A stretch of DNA of 61,681 bases, from NCBI GenBank assembly GCA_949155905.1, contig CASCWU010000006.1, positions 1 through 61,681 of the forward strand, written 5' to 3'. A program made the position numbers and the translations under genes. The notes beneath the pieces were generated by a model. The model saw only the letters and a list, made by a program, of their open reading frames with translations, was not told the origin of the DNA and did not search any database. This document shows positions 34,517-43,151 of this stretch, piece after piece. This DNA is from an uncultured Lachnospiraceae bacterium. Its GTDB lineage: Bacteria; Bacillota; Clostridia; Lachnospirales; Lachnospiraceae. Every line of letters begins with the position of its first letter. Within the stretch, counting starts at the first letter, position 1.

Positions 34517-34631
34517 ACGGATGTCTTCCTTCTGGCAAAATAAGCAGTACTATGGCAATGGTAGCTAATGCACCTGTGGTGTTTCCAATGACATTTTATA
34601 TCAAACAGGCAGTTTACTCCCATAATCGAAG

Positions 34632-34862
34632 CTACAAAGCGAACCTCACTTCCTCCGCCGTTCCCTCTGCTCTACGAATACGCTGGGAAGCACAGTTTTG
34701 ATCTATGGTTACATAATCAAAAGATATGCTTTCTAAATCTGAAATACGAATCGTAGGTGTTTTGGTTATCCGAATCATTCCAAAAATCAAAGCTCCAAAC
34801 AGTATGACTATAAGGCTATTAGTTTTGATATGGTCTGTCATGCTCTTTTTCATTTTTATCAC
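34632..34862 (-). pseudogene. N-terminal remnant of a membrane-anchored protein
   Basis: A 76-residue ORF with one membrane segment (TNSLIVILFGALIFGMIRI) followed by a short polar part that stops abruptly. It looks like the start of an exported protein cut short. No family recognised. Confidence 0.35.
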
Positions 34863-34914
34863 ACTCCCTAATCAAAACAATTTATTCCCCACATAATATG
34901 TACTGCAACGCCCT

Positions 34915-35193
34915 CTATTGTTCTGATGAAAAAACGAAGGGATAGTAAGCTTATAAGCCCCTTTGCCCGTTTGCAAGAGAATATACCGTTCCGTCATCCC
35001 GGATAAAATAAATGCTCAAAGAGCCTTAAATGATAATCTGAAATAAGTGTTTCTTTTGTAGTGGTGTTGTGACAAATTCCCCTTTTTCGTATTGTACTAC
35101 AAACAGATGCTTTTGCAGACCGCTCATTACGGATTCATATTTTGTCTGCTTCAGGCAAGTCTCTATCAACGTCTTATCATATACTCGTTTCAT
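34915..35193 (-). pseudogene. Crp/cNMP-binding-type regulator remnant with in-frame stops
   Basis: From ATG 35193 the frame reads MKRVYDKTLIETCLKQTKYE, FVVQYEKGEFVTTPLQ, LFQIII, then TAA at 35028. It resumes in the same frame as GSLSIYFIRDDGTVYSLANG before a second stop. This is the beginning of a cyclic-nucleotide-binding-type domain of Crp/Fnr regulators, in which the stop replaces the usual basic residue before the GSL/GSI turn. No DNA-binding domain remains. It is divergent from the MATE fragment that follows, a common regulator-transporter layout. Confidence 0.7.
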
Positions 35194-35283
35194 ACGTTTT
35201 TCTCCAAACAGGACAAATGTCCGGTTTTTTTATTTCATTATAAGGTATCCTGATAAAAATCACAAGAAAAAATCAGGGAGGTT

Positions 35284-35571
35284 TTTATCGTTGTATTGGG
35301 CTGGGGAACGGCTGGCGCTGCGCTCGCAAGCATATTTCTTCATGAGGAAGCGCTTATCCATCAGACCGGACACTTTATCGCTATTTTAGGTCTGTCAGCA
35401 CCAATGCTTGGCATTATTAACATGGTAACGAGTTATTTTCAGGCATTGGGCGCAGCCAGTCGTAGAAACTGTTTTAGCGGTTGTTTGTCTTGTGATGTAT
35501 GGAAAAGATTCCTCTCTGACGCAAGGCGCAGAGCCTCGCTCTTGCCCTTGATACGCATCAACAGCAAATAA
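35284..35571 (+). pseudogene. MATE transporter fragment
   Basis: The plus-strand frame reads VLGWGTAGAALASIF, then GLSAPMLGIINMVTSYFQAL, two hallmark segments of MATE multidrug exporters brought close together by an internal deletion, and then runs into unrelated sequence. Both ends of the gene are missing. Confidence 0.65.
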
Positions 35572-35688
35572 TGTGACTAAGAAAGTATCAATGGCAGTAT
35601 TTCCTCAAAAAAGCGAAACAGTGTTTCGGATTTTTCCACCTGTACGATCCATTTTTCCGTTCATCTTCCTTTCCGAAAGAATTTTATA

Positions 35689-36378
35689 TTACGAAGGGTG
35701 ATTTTTGGTGTTCTTTCTCTCTTCCTTTAACCGACAGATTTCTTCACTCAAATACTGCACGCTTTTTCCAGAATACTGATTTAATGCCTCTACGTTTTTA
35801 TAGGAATATACCCGGTTCCAGCCGGAAACATAAAAGCAATCCTTAGGATTACTCCATTCCCATGCCCTCTTTCCTTCCGAATGCCTCCCATCCAGGAAAA
35901 AAATAAACCGGCTTCCTTCCTCTATTTCTGGAAGAACATACATCGCATGGCTATTGATATAGACATCCAGAATTTCTTTCTCTGTATATTTCCACTGTAA
36001 ATCATCATAAATCACTTCCTCTAATTGAACCTGCATCTGATAATATCCCATTGCAGGCACCAAATCTTCGATTGCCTCCTCCTTCTCCTTTGCTCTTTTC
36101 TCATAACCTGAATAAAAATGGGAATTTTTATCCGGCAATAATGCGGTGCGCTTCTGTTCCGTTGGTTTGCACAATACCTTCCCTATTACCGCTGTATCGT
36201 GCGCCGTAAAATACATCAGCGTCACATAGTTCCGTACAATCGGATCAAAGCCATGTAGCGGATATCCATCCCGGCAATATGGATATTTTCTTCTCATCAG
36301 CTCCTCTGATGATATTATGTTCTGGAATAGAAAAAGAAGGAGGAGGACAAAACCCGAAAAAATAACTGCCCTTCTCAA
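35689..36378 (-). CDS. Exported hypothetical protein, start probably frameshifted
   Basis: A 229-residue protein with one N-terminal membrane or signal segment (AVIFSGFVLLLLFLFQNI) and a soluble part containing YFTAHDTAVIGKVL and FIFFLDGRHSEGKRAWEW. Not recognised. The only start in frame is TTG 36378. A good ATG with GAGAAAGGG lies at 36397 in another frame; removal of one G near 36385 would join MRNKKLLRR to this ORF. So the gene may be inactivated at its 5' end or contain a sequencing error. Confidence 0.5.
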   Translation of the reverse strand: MRRAVIFSGFVLLLLFLFQNIISSEELMRRKYPYCRDGYPLHGFDPIVRNYVTLMYFTAHDTAVIGKVLCKPTEQKRTALLPDKNSHFYSGYEKRAKEKEEAIEDLVPAMGYYQMQVQLEEVIYDDLQWKYTEKEILDVYINSHAMYVLPEIEEGSRFIFFLDGRHSEGKRAWEWSNPKDCFYVSGWNRVYSYKNVEALNQYSGKSVQYLSEEICRLKEERKNTKNHPS

Positions 36379-36429
36379 AAGCTTCTTTATTTCTCATAGT
36401 AAAACCCTTTCTCAAAATAATTATCACGA

Positions 36430-36911
36430 TCAGCAATAGGTACAAAGAAAATTCTCCACAATATCCAGCACCTTTTGATCAAAAAACGCATCACCACCAT
36501 GATCGGCACCATCTAAGCAATAAAACTCCGCCGTCTTATGAGTTTCCTTCAACTTTTCATACAAAAGAACACTCTGCTGGAACGGAACAAGACGATCCTT
36601 ATTTCCGTGAATCATCAAAATAGGGCGGAATTCCGTCTTTTCGTCGATATGGTTCATAATAATACCTAAGCGGTCATCTCAGGCGTTTCATCCACCCTTT
36701 TTCCTCCTATCAGCATCCCCTCCGGGCTTTGCGGCAGGATAATCTGAAGATGCAAAGGATAACCGTCCTTTTTTGCATACTCCACATTCCAAAGCACCTG
36801 GGAATGACGAGGCTGCCGGTTCGCTTCTATCGTTTTCATCCCTTCCGTTGTCAGCTCGCTTTTTGGAAAATCCTCATAACTACACATGTTTGCTTCTACC
36901 ATAAAAAACAC
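36430..36911 (-). pseudogene. Alpha/beta-hydrolase with large internal deletion
   Basis: The N-terminal piece (36666-36911) reads SQVLWNVEYAKKDGYPLHLQ, typical of the first strand of prolyl-oligopeptidase-like lipases. The C-terminal piece (36430-36657) reads FRPILMIHGNKDRLVPFQQS and LDGADHGGDAFFD, which carry the catalytic Asp and His. The nucleophile-containing middle, about 150-200 residues, is absent and the two frames differ. Confidence 0.7.
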
Positions 36912-36938
36912 GCTCCTTAAAATTTGTGATAAATTATT

Positions 36939-37215
36939 CTACTCCTCCGGACGTCCTGGATTTACCTCTTTCCATGTCAAGTTTTCTCCCTCAAATCTGA
37001 TCCAACTGGTATCCGACATCATCACCCCATGCGCTTCCTGGACAATAAAATCCGGGTAATATTCCGGAATACCCCATCGTTTTAAAATCCGATCCCGATC
37101 CGGACGGTTCCGGTCAAAGTACCTCGATTCCAAAAAGGCCTCGTACTCCTCCCAACTAACCTCCGTCTGCCCAAGAAACGCCTTATCATACGGATCGGCA
37201 TCTTTCTTACTCTGA
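36939..37215 (-). pseudogene. C-terminal fragment of a hypothetical protein
   Basis: An open frame without a start reads DPYDKAFLGQTEVSWEEYEA then ILKRWGIPEYYPDFIVQEAH and SWIRFEGENLTW. I remember this SWEEYEAFL...R.FP.R...ILK..G...YDP..I....HG pattern as the tail of clostridial proteins often found near HipA-like genes. The upstream part is missing. Confidence 0.5.
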
Positions 37216-37381
37216 TGATATCATATATTTTTTTAGGTGACAATCATTTCCTGTCTTCTACACCATAAATTTGATATTCCATCCAACAAGAAAAACCTTT
37301 CACCACACAAACCGCATATCGCCACGAAACCGCAAATTTCCTTATCCCAGCAAGTGCGCCCCGGCTTTGTTTGACACACTG

Positions 37382-37419
37382 TAAAAAAGCAGGCATACCA
37401 TTACCCGGTATACCTGCTT
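37382..37419 (-). terminator. Terminator of the M18 aminopeptidase gene
   Basis: On the minus strand AAGCAGGTATACC, 7-nt loop, GGTATGCCTGCTT, then TTTT; the stem is 13 bp with one wobble. Confidence 0.9.
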
Positions 37420-37451
37420 CTCTTAGTTTTTCCTCTCCCGGCTCTTGTATC

Positions 37452-38843
37452 TTACGCGTCTTTGAGGAAGGCTTTATATCCACAATACGCCTCATACACA
37501 TCTGCCTTGCTTGTAATCTCCCAAGGAGCGTGCATATTCAGCACCGGTACGCCGCTGTCGATGACTTCCATGTTATACTGTGCCATAATGTAGGCGATGG
37601 TTCCGCCGCCGCCCTCGTCTACCTTGCCAATCTCGGAGGTCTGGAAGGAAACATGGTTTTCCTCCATAATCCGGCGCAGCTCGGCCATATATTCCGCGTT
37701 CGCTTCGTTGCAGCCGCCCTTTCCGCGGGAGCCGGTATATTTATTGAACACCAGACCTTTTCCAAAGTAAGCCGTGTTTTTCTTTTCATTGACTGCTGGA
37801 TAGTTCGGATCAAAGGCAGCGCTGACATCGGAGGAGAGCATCTTGGAGTTCTGGAATGCCCGGCGCAGCTTCAGCTCGGAAAACTCTCCGCAACAGTTCA
37901 TCAATTCCGCTACTGCATTTTCAAAGAAACGGGAGTGCATACCGGTTGCACCGATGCTGCCGACCTCTTCCTTGTCTACCAGGATACAAACAGCGGTTTT
38001 CTCCGGGCTTTCTGCCTCAAACAGCGCCTTCATCGAGGTGTAGGCACATACCCGATCATCCTGTCCGTAGCCCATGATCATGCTGCGGTCAAAGCCGTAA
38101 TCCCTGGCACGTCCGGCTGGCACGACCTCCAGATCTGCAGAGAGGAAATCCTCCTCTACAATCCCATAGGTATCCGAAAGAAGCTTTAAAATATTCGCTT
38201 TCACAGCCTCTTTTTCCTTTTCCTTTGCTACATTTGCCAACGGAATACTGCCGATCAAGACGTTCAAATCCTCGCCTTCAATCACCTTATTTGCCTTTTT
38301 ATCCATCTGACTCGCAGAAAGATGAACAAGCAGATCGGAAATTCCGACTACCGGATCGTCGTCCTTTTCCCCGATGTTTACCTTCACCGTCGTTCCGTCC
38401 TTCTTGGCAATCACACCATGAATGGCCAATGGCAGTGTCACCCACTGATACTTTTTGATGCCGCCGTAATAATGCGTATCCAACAGCGCCAGTTCGGTAT
38501 CCTCGTAGAGCGGAACCTGCTTGATATCAATCCGAGGGGAATCAATATGTGCGCCTAAGAGATTCATCCCCTGCTCTAACGGCTTTTTCCCAATCAGAAA
38601 CAACGCGATTGCCTTGCCCATATTTTGAGCGTAAACCTTATCCCCTGCCTGCAGCTTCTCACCTTTTGCTACAATATCCTGCAAATTCCGGTAGCCCTCG
38701 GCCTCCGCCTGACGGATCACCTCGTCTACACATTCCCGCTCGGTTTTACAATCGGAAATAAATGCTCTGTAGCTGTCACTGAGCGCAAATACCTCTTTGA
38801 GCTTCGCCTCGTCGTATTTGCCCCAGGCTGTCTTATTCTCCAT
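37452..38843 (-). CDS. M18 family aminopeptidase
   Basis: A 463-residue zinc aminopeptidase that removes N-terminal (often acidic) residues from peptides in the cytoplasm. Metal-site motifs of the M18 family are visible: GAHIDSPRIDIK, a central DKEEVGSIGATGMHS with the catalytic Glu, an AAFDPNYP segment, and the terminal NMHAPWEITSKADVYE with the last zinc His. Length is typical. GGAAGGA precedes the ATG. It stands alone with its own terminator. Confidence 0.95.
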   Translation of the reverse strand: MENKTAWGKYDEAKLKEVFALSDSYRAFISDCKTERECVDEVIRQAEAEGYRNLQDIVAKGEKLQAGDKVYAQNMGKAIALFLIGKKPLEQGMNLLGAHIDSPRIDIKQVPLYEDTELALLDTHYYGGIKKYQWVTLPLAIHGVIAKKDGTTVKVNIGEKDDDPVVGISDLLVHLSASQMDKKANKVIEGEDLNVLIGSIPLANVAKEKEKEAVKANILKLLSDTYGIVEEDFLSADLEVVPAGRARDYGFDRSMIMGYGQDDRVCAYTSMKALFEAESPEKTAVCILVDKEEVGSIGATGMHSRFFENAVAELMNCCGEFSELKLRRAFQNSKMLSSDVSAAFDPNYPAVNEKKNTAYFGKGLVFNKYTGSRGKGGCNEANAEYMAELRRIMEENHVSFQTSEIGKVDEGGGGTIAYIMAQYNMEVIDSGVPVLNMHAPWEITSKADVYEAYCGYKAFLKDA

Positions 38844-38926
38844 TACAATCCTTCCTTTCTTTTCGCTTTTTTAATTCTTGCCCTTTGCTGTTTTGCTTTC
38901 CGTTTTTGGCTCTTGCCCCCTGCCTC

Positions 38927-39328
38927 TTAACGGAGCAGCTTGATCTTCCCGATCAACGGCAGCTCTCTGGCACGTCCGTTTAGGACGTTTACAATTCCAA
39001 AAATCATCAGCAGGAACACCAGGAGGCCCCAAAACCAGCTCGCTATCCCGGCAATCCACCCCAAATGCACGACAGACAAAATGGATTTCGCTATCCGAAA
39101 CATCACATTTCCGGCAACCGATGTGATCAGTAGCACCAATGCCTGGTTCGCATGAAACCGTCCATATCTGGAATCCGGACATACAACCAACGGCAGGAAA
39201 AACAAAACCGACAAATAGGACAGAGCGCAGACGCTTTTGTTCCTGGTGATATCCTCTGGATCGTAACAGAAGGTAAAGTCAGTCTCTTCGTTTCTGAGCC
39301 GTTCCAGATCCCTGTTCAAATCTGACAT
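38927..39328 (-). CDS. Small membrane protein, DUF4870-like
   Basis: A 133-residue protein with three membrane helices (LSYLSVLFFLPLVVCP, the ANQALVLLITSVAGNVMF region, and IASWFWGLLVFLLMIFGIVN) ending NGRARELPLIGKIKLL. The N-terminal FHANQALVL segment and terminal LPLIGKIK are typical of DUF4870/YqaE-like small membrane proteins. ATG 39328 has AAAGGAGG 9 nt upstream. It lies between two unrelated genes, probably monocistronic. Confidence 0.65.
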   Translation of the reverse strand: MSDLNRDLERLRNEETDFTFCYDPEDITRNKSVCALSYLSVLFFLPLVVCPDSRYGRFHANQALVLLITSVAGNVMFRIAKSILSVVHLGWIAGIASWFWGLLVFLLMIFGIVNVLNGRARELPLIGKIKLLR

Positions 39329-39485
39329 ATGCGGAAACCTCCTTTGCAATATCATATACTGCAGCCTTTACAGACGGTCGTCCTTGCACTCTGCGGCATA
39401 TGGCCTTATCGTTTTTGATACCTCTTTAGTTTACCATACTTTTCCCAATCGAGCAACGATAACCTTAGCTGGAATTTCTTTACTT

Positions 39486-39746
39486 TTATATGCGTTTATT
39501 TGACTTTGCTATTTTTAATACTGGTTTATTCACTGTTACATAATCCTTGCTCAAAAAAATAAACATCCCGATTCCCAGGCTCATTTCCGGCATATCCCAA
39601 AACGTCACAACACTTCCTTTATAATAGAAATACCGCTCCCGGATATGCAGAAGAAAAATCACTCCACCCGCCAGGTTCTGCACAATCCCCCACGTCCCCT
39701 GCAGGAAAATGACTGCCATCTCCCAGCACTTCATATCTGCTCCCAT
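39486..39746 (-). CDS. Small membrane protein, probably truncated
   Basis: An 86-residue ORF with about two hydrophobic segments (AVIFLQGTWGIVQNLAGGVI and SLGIGMFIFL). It resembles the N-terminal half of longer membrane proteins I remember that carry an HEYGH motif after the second segment; here the frame ends KSNKRI before that point. AAAGGA lies just upstream of ATG 39746. Function unknown. Confidence 0.4.
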   Translation of the reverse strand: MGADMKCWEMAVIFLQGTWGIVQNLAGGVIFLLHIRERYFYYKGSVVTFWDMPEMSLGIGMFIFLSKDYVTVNKPVLKIAKSNKRI

Positions 39747-39806
39747 TATTCCTTTATTTCGTATCCTGCGGGCGAGATTCCTCTCGTTCTCCAATAATAA
39801 AACAGT

Positions 39807-40976
39807 TTAACCAATCTCGCCTGCTTTCCTCAGCGCCAATTTCGTCACGACTGGTCCAATCAGTTCATAAATAATCGTTCCGCATAAAATAATCGCCCGG
39901 ATTTTAGCGCCGTGGTGCGGAACTGCCGCCATCGCAACACTCGCTAAGCCAATCGCGACGCCCGCCTGTGGAATCAGGGTATAACCTAAGTATTTCTGCA
40001 CCACGGGAGCAGCCTTGCTGACCTTTCCGCCAAACCAGGCGCCCAGCCATTTGCCGACAACACGAAACAGCACATACAGCACGCCGACGATACCGACCTG
40101 CGGCAGAATCGTCAAATCCAGCTCCGCACCGGAAATAAAGAAAAACAACATAAAAATCGGCGGCGTCATCCGATCCAGCTGGCCAAAAATAATATCGCTT
40201 TCCTGACTTGTATTGACCAGAATACAGCTCATCGCCATACAAGCCAGCAGAGAGGAAAATCCTACGATATCAGAAATACCCACACAGATAAATACCATTG
40301 CTATCGTAATGGCCAGACGATTCCCCCTCCCGGTATACCATTTAACCAGAAAACGGAAAATCACACCCAGTATTGCACCGAACAGCAGTGCGCCAAAAAT
40401 CTCTACCGCCGGATCTAAAATCGTATTCAGGACATTGACCTGCCCATGGAATTCTATCGCCTTTGCTACGGCTACTGACAGACCGAACGCCATCAGCGCC
40501 ACGGCATCGTCGATTGCCACGACCGGAAGAAGCGTCTCTGTCACCGGCCCCTTTGCCTTGTACTGACGCACGACCATTAGAGTTGCCGCCGGAGCCGTCG
40601 CTGCTGCAATCGCTCCCAGACACAGAGAAAACGGAACATCATTCCCTGTTGCAATCAAAATCAAATCCACGACCAGCACAGCTCCTAGCGCTTCTGTAAA
40701 GGCAATGATAATCGGTGCCTTTCCTACCCGCTTTAGATAGGAAAGCTTAAATTCCGCACCTATCGAAAAGGCAATAAAGCCCAGAGCCACCTCCGGGATC
40801 AACGCCATCCCCTCTACCACATCCTTTGGCACAATTTTCAGACAATACGGGCCGGCCAGCAACCCCATAATAATATATCCAGTGACATTCGGCAGCTTAA
40901 CCTGCTTGACAATTTTACCTGCAATCAGGCATAAAAACAGGCAGACCGCCAAATACGTTAATGTATTCCACTCCAT
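39807..40976 (-). CDS. CPA2 family cation:proton antiporter
   Basis: A 389-residue membrane protein with about twelve helices of the Kef/NhaA-like monovalent cation:proton antiporter family. Family segments include KLPNVTGYIIMGLLAGPY, the LPVVAIDDAVALMAFG aspartate pair that forms the ion site, and a later GISDIVGFSSLLACMAMSC. No C-terminal RCK/TrkA domain, so nucleotide control must come from elsewhere. It begins 2 nt after the PII-like gene, which suggests that protein is its regulator. The exchanged ion (Na+ or K+) is unknown. Confidence 0.9.
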   Translation of the reverse strand: MEWNTLTYLAVCLFLCLIAGKIVKQVKLPNVTGYIIMGLLAGPYCLKIVPKDVVEGMALIPEVALGFIAFSIGAEFKLSYLKRVGKAPIIIAFTEALGAVLVVDLILIATGNDVPFSLCLGAIAAATAPAATLMVVRQYKAKGPVTETLLPVVAIDDAVALMAFGLSVAVAKAIEFHGQVNVLNTILDPAVEIFGALLFGAILGVIFRFLVKWYTGRGNRLAITIAMVFICVGISDIVGFSSLLACMAMSCILVNTSQESDIIFGQLDRMTPPIFMLFFFISGAELDLTILPQVGIVGVLYVLFRVVGKWLGAWFGGKVSKAAPVVQKYLGYTLIPQAGVAIGLASVAMAAVPHHGAKIRAIILCGTIIYELIGPVVTKLALRKAGEIG

Positions 40977-40978
40977 CC

Positions 40979-41317
40979 TTAGTCACCAAGCCCTTCCACA
41001 TACGTAATCGGAAGCGAAAACAAAATCCCGGTATTCGGCTTATTCAGGTTCCCGGCCACTCGTTTGATAATGGCTCTGGCTTCTGCCGCCTGCTCGTCCT
41101 TTATGACAAAGAGCAGGATCTTACTTAACTCCCTTTCCTCGTCGGAAAGCACCCGCCGCAAAATCCCAAACATCGGCAAATCCTCCATATTTGCCAACGT
41201 ACTGGCCATCCCTGTGCCGTCTATGCTCGTTCCGCCATGCACGCCCGCCTCTGCCAGCTCCTTGACCAAATCCTTCACCAGCTCCACATGCTTTAAAATC
41301 AAAACCAATAACTGCAT
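40979..41317 (-). CDS. PII-like (GlnB-fold) small regulatory protein
   Basis: A 112-residue protein with the ferredoxin-like PII layout: MQLLVLILKHVELVKDLVKE (first strand and helix), a central glycine-rich loop GTSIDGTGMAS, EERELSKILLFVIKDEQAAE (third strand and helix), and a C-terminal FSLPITYVEG strand. The classical T-loop uridylylation Tyr and ATP motifs of GlnB are not evident, so it belongs with PII-like proteins such as SbtB/CutA relatives. ATG 41317 follows GGGAG by 5 nt; a GTG at 41323 is less likely. It heads the operon with the antiporter. Confidence 0.75.
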   Translation of the reverse strand: MQLLVLILKHVELVKDLVKELAEAGVHGGTSIDGTGMASTLANMEDLPMFGILRRVLSDEERELSKILLFVIKDEQAAEARAIIKRVAGNLNKPNTGILFSLPITYVEGLGD

Positions 41318-41353
41318 ACTCACTCCCTCTTTCTATTTTGCTTTTTCCGCCTT

Positions 41354-41382
41354 ATCATACTCCTACAAAAAGAGTTCGTCAA
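41354..41382 (-). promoter_or_regulatory. Promoter of the PII-like/antiporter operon
   Basis: On the minus strand TTGACG (41377-41382) and TATGAT (41354-41359) have a 17-nt spacer, 37 nt before the ATG. Confidence 0.7.
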
Positions 41383-41433
41383 GTAGGAAATCTCCGTTTT
41401 TCTCCTGATACAAAAACAGCCCTTAATTCTACT

Positions 41434-41501
41434 CATATGTAATACATATGCTTGCTTTCAGCATACAACAGTGTTATATAATCGCATTTGTAAGCAAGCA
41501 T
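41434..41501. promoter_or_regulatory. Inverted repeats in the divergent intergenic region
   Basis: ATGCTTGCTT (41448-41457) and AAGCAAGCAT (41492-41501) are exact complements, 34 nt apart. CATATG occurs at 41434 and 41445 as an overlapping palindromic pair. They lie between two divergent promoters and may be operators. Confidence 0.35.
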
Positions 41502-41527
41502 TATGGTGACAAATAATCCCGGCTATA

Positions 41528-41556
41528 TAGACATCCCCTTTCTTTTGTATTATAAT
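41528..41556 (+). promoter_or_regulatory. Promoter of the MATE exporter
   Basis: TAGACA (41528-41533) and TATAAT (41551-41556), 17-nt spacer; a 115-nt leader follows before the ATG, containing ACAAAAATTTTTGT, a short palindrome. Confidence 0.8.
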
Positions 41557-41676
41557 GAAAGATAGCCTATCCCATTCGTGTAACTATAGTAACCCACAAA
41601 AATTTTTGTCATTCCCTATATCAATACAGGTTACGCGAACTATTTTTAAATTATAAACAAAGGAGAAGGATTTCAT

Positions 41677-43095
41677 ATGGCGTCAAAACAGCAACAAATC
41701 AATGTCGTAGACGAGTCCCGCAGTGTAACCAAAACGATCCTGCTGCTGGCCTGGCCGGTTTTTGTCGAACAGATTTTTACCACCCTGGTCAGCTTTGCGG
41801 ATACCGCGATGGTTGGTTCGATGGGGGCGGAAGCCACGGCTTCTATCAGCATCAGCAACTCCCCGATTTTCCTTTTAAATGGAATCATCATGGCGTTAGG
41901 CGTCGGTATTACGGCGCTGGTCGCGCGTGCGACAGGCGCCGGAGACTTTGATCTGGTGAAAAAGCTGATGCGCCATGCGATGATGGTTATTTTCTACATA
42001 GGGCTGCCGATTACCATTCTTACGGCCTCCCTTTCCCGGATGATTCCGCTCTGGATGGGAGCCGGAGAGGATATCCTGGATACCGCGACGCAGTACAACC
42101 TGATCGTCGCTTTTGGGCGGTTCTTCAGCCTGGCTGCTATGGTGCTGAATTCCGCCTTTCGCGGCTACGGCGATACAAAAACGCCGATGAAGCTCAACCT
42201 AATCATGAATGTAATCAATGTCATCGGCAACTTCTTATTGATTTATCCGACCAGAACCATTTCCGTGCTTGGACTTTCCTTTACGATGCCGGGCGCAGGC
42301 TGGGGAGTCAACGGAGCCGGAGCTGCTACCGCATTTAGTATGCTTGTAGCCGGAATGATGGCGTTCCGGGTTGCCTTTGGCCATAAAAACCCATATCGCA
42401 TGAGCTTCCAGAGCAAAGCAGATATCATCCCGGACAAGCTGCTTTCCAAACAGATTTTCCGGATCAGCTTTCCAGCCATGTTAGAACGTATTTTTATGTC
42501 CTCCTCTGGTATTTTCGTCACAAGCAGCATCGCCACCCTTGGTACGGTCAGCATTGCCGCCAACAGTTTAAGCCTAGCTGCCGAATCACTCTCTTATATG
42601 CCGGCCTTTGCCTTCCAGACCGCTATCACCACCCTGGTCGGACAGGCACTCGGTGCCGAAAAGCCGCATCTGGCTGAAAAGTTCGTCCGTACTACGATGA
42701 CAATGGGCATCATCGTCATGTGCTTTACCGGGGTCGGGCTTTACGTCTTTTCCGAGGGACTAATCCGGATCTTTACTCCGGATCAGGCTGTTATCAAAAT
42801 GGCTGCCGCCTGTCTGCGCCTGATGGCTCTAATCCAGCCGATTCAGGTAGCTGCCTGGATTTATTCCGGTGTGCTGCGCGGAGCCGGGGATACGACGATC
42901 AACTTTTACATCACCGCCATCACCAACTGGGGTATCCGTACCCTCTTTTCCGTGCTGGCAATTCGGGCGTTCCATCTGGATCTGTACGCAACCTATATCG
43001 TGATGATGGTAGAAATCGCCGCCAGACTGCTCCTGTTGTTCCTGCGCTACCGCACGGGCAAGTGGAAAACGATTATGACCAAAATCAACGCATAA
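41677..43095 (+). CDS. MATE family efflux transporter
   Basis: A 472-residue exporter with about twelve helices. MATE hallmarks are WPVFVEQIFTTLVSFADTAM in the first helix, GVGITALVARATGAGD, and in the second half ALGTVS-type and TTLVGQALGAEKP repeats. It expels cationic drugs or metabolites in exchange for Na+ or H+. AAAGGAGAAGG precedes the ATG. It is monocistronic with a clear promoter. Two further MATE sequences are in the window: an intact one at 55.1 kb and a fragment at 35.3 kb. Confidence 0.93.
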   Translation: MASKQQQINVVDESRSVTKTILLLAWPVFVEQIFTTLVSFADTAMVGSMGAEATASISISNSPIFLLNGIIMALGVGITALVARATGAGDFDLVKKLMRHAMMVIFYIGLPITILTASLSRMIPLWMGAGEDILDTATQYNLIVAFGRFFSLAAMVLNSAFRGYGDTKTPMKLNLIMNVINVIGNFLLIYPTRTISVLGLSFTMPGAGWGVNGAGAATAFSMLVAGMMAFRVAFGHKNPYRMSFQSKADIIPDKLLSKQIFRISFPAMLERIFMSSSGIFVTSSIATLGTVSIAANSLSLAAESLSYMPAFAFQTAITTLVGQALGAEKPHLAEKFVRTTMTMGIIVMCFTGVGLYVFSEGLIRIFTPDQAVIKMAAACLRLMALIQPIQVAAWIYSGVLRGAGDTTINFYITAITNWGIRTLFSVLAIRAFHLDLYATYIVMMVEIAARLLLLFLRYRTGKWKTIMTKINA

Positions 43096-43151
43096 TTTTT
43101 TTCGTTTGCTATCGCTCCCGCCGGATTGTTCTCTGGTGGGAGCTGATATTT

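Noticed and set aside
34540-34640. Permease-like plus-strand residues (VANAPVVFPMTFYIKQAV)
   Set aside because: Too short to assign and without a start or continuation.
37244-37501. Minus-strand ORF after the M18 aminopeptidase
   Set aside because: It runs across the aminopeptidase terminator and shares only the end of that gene in another frame.
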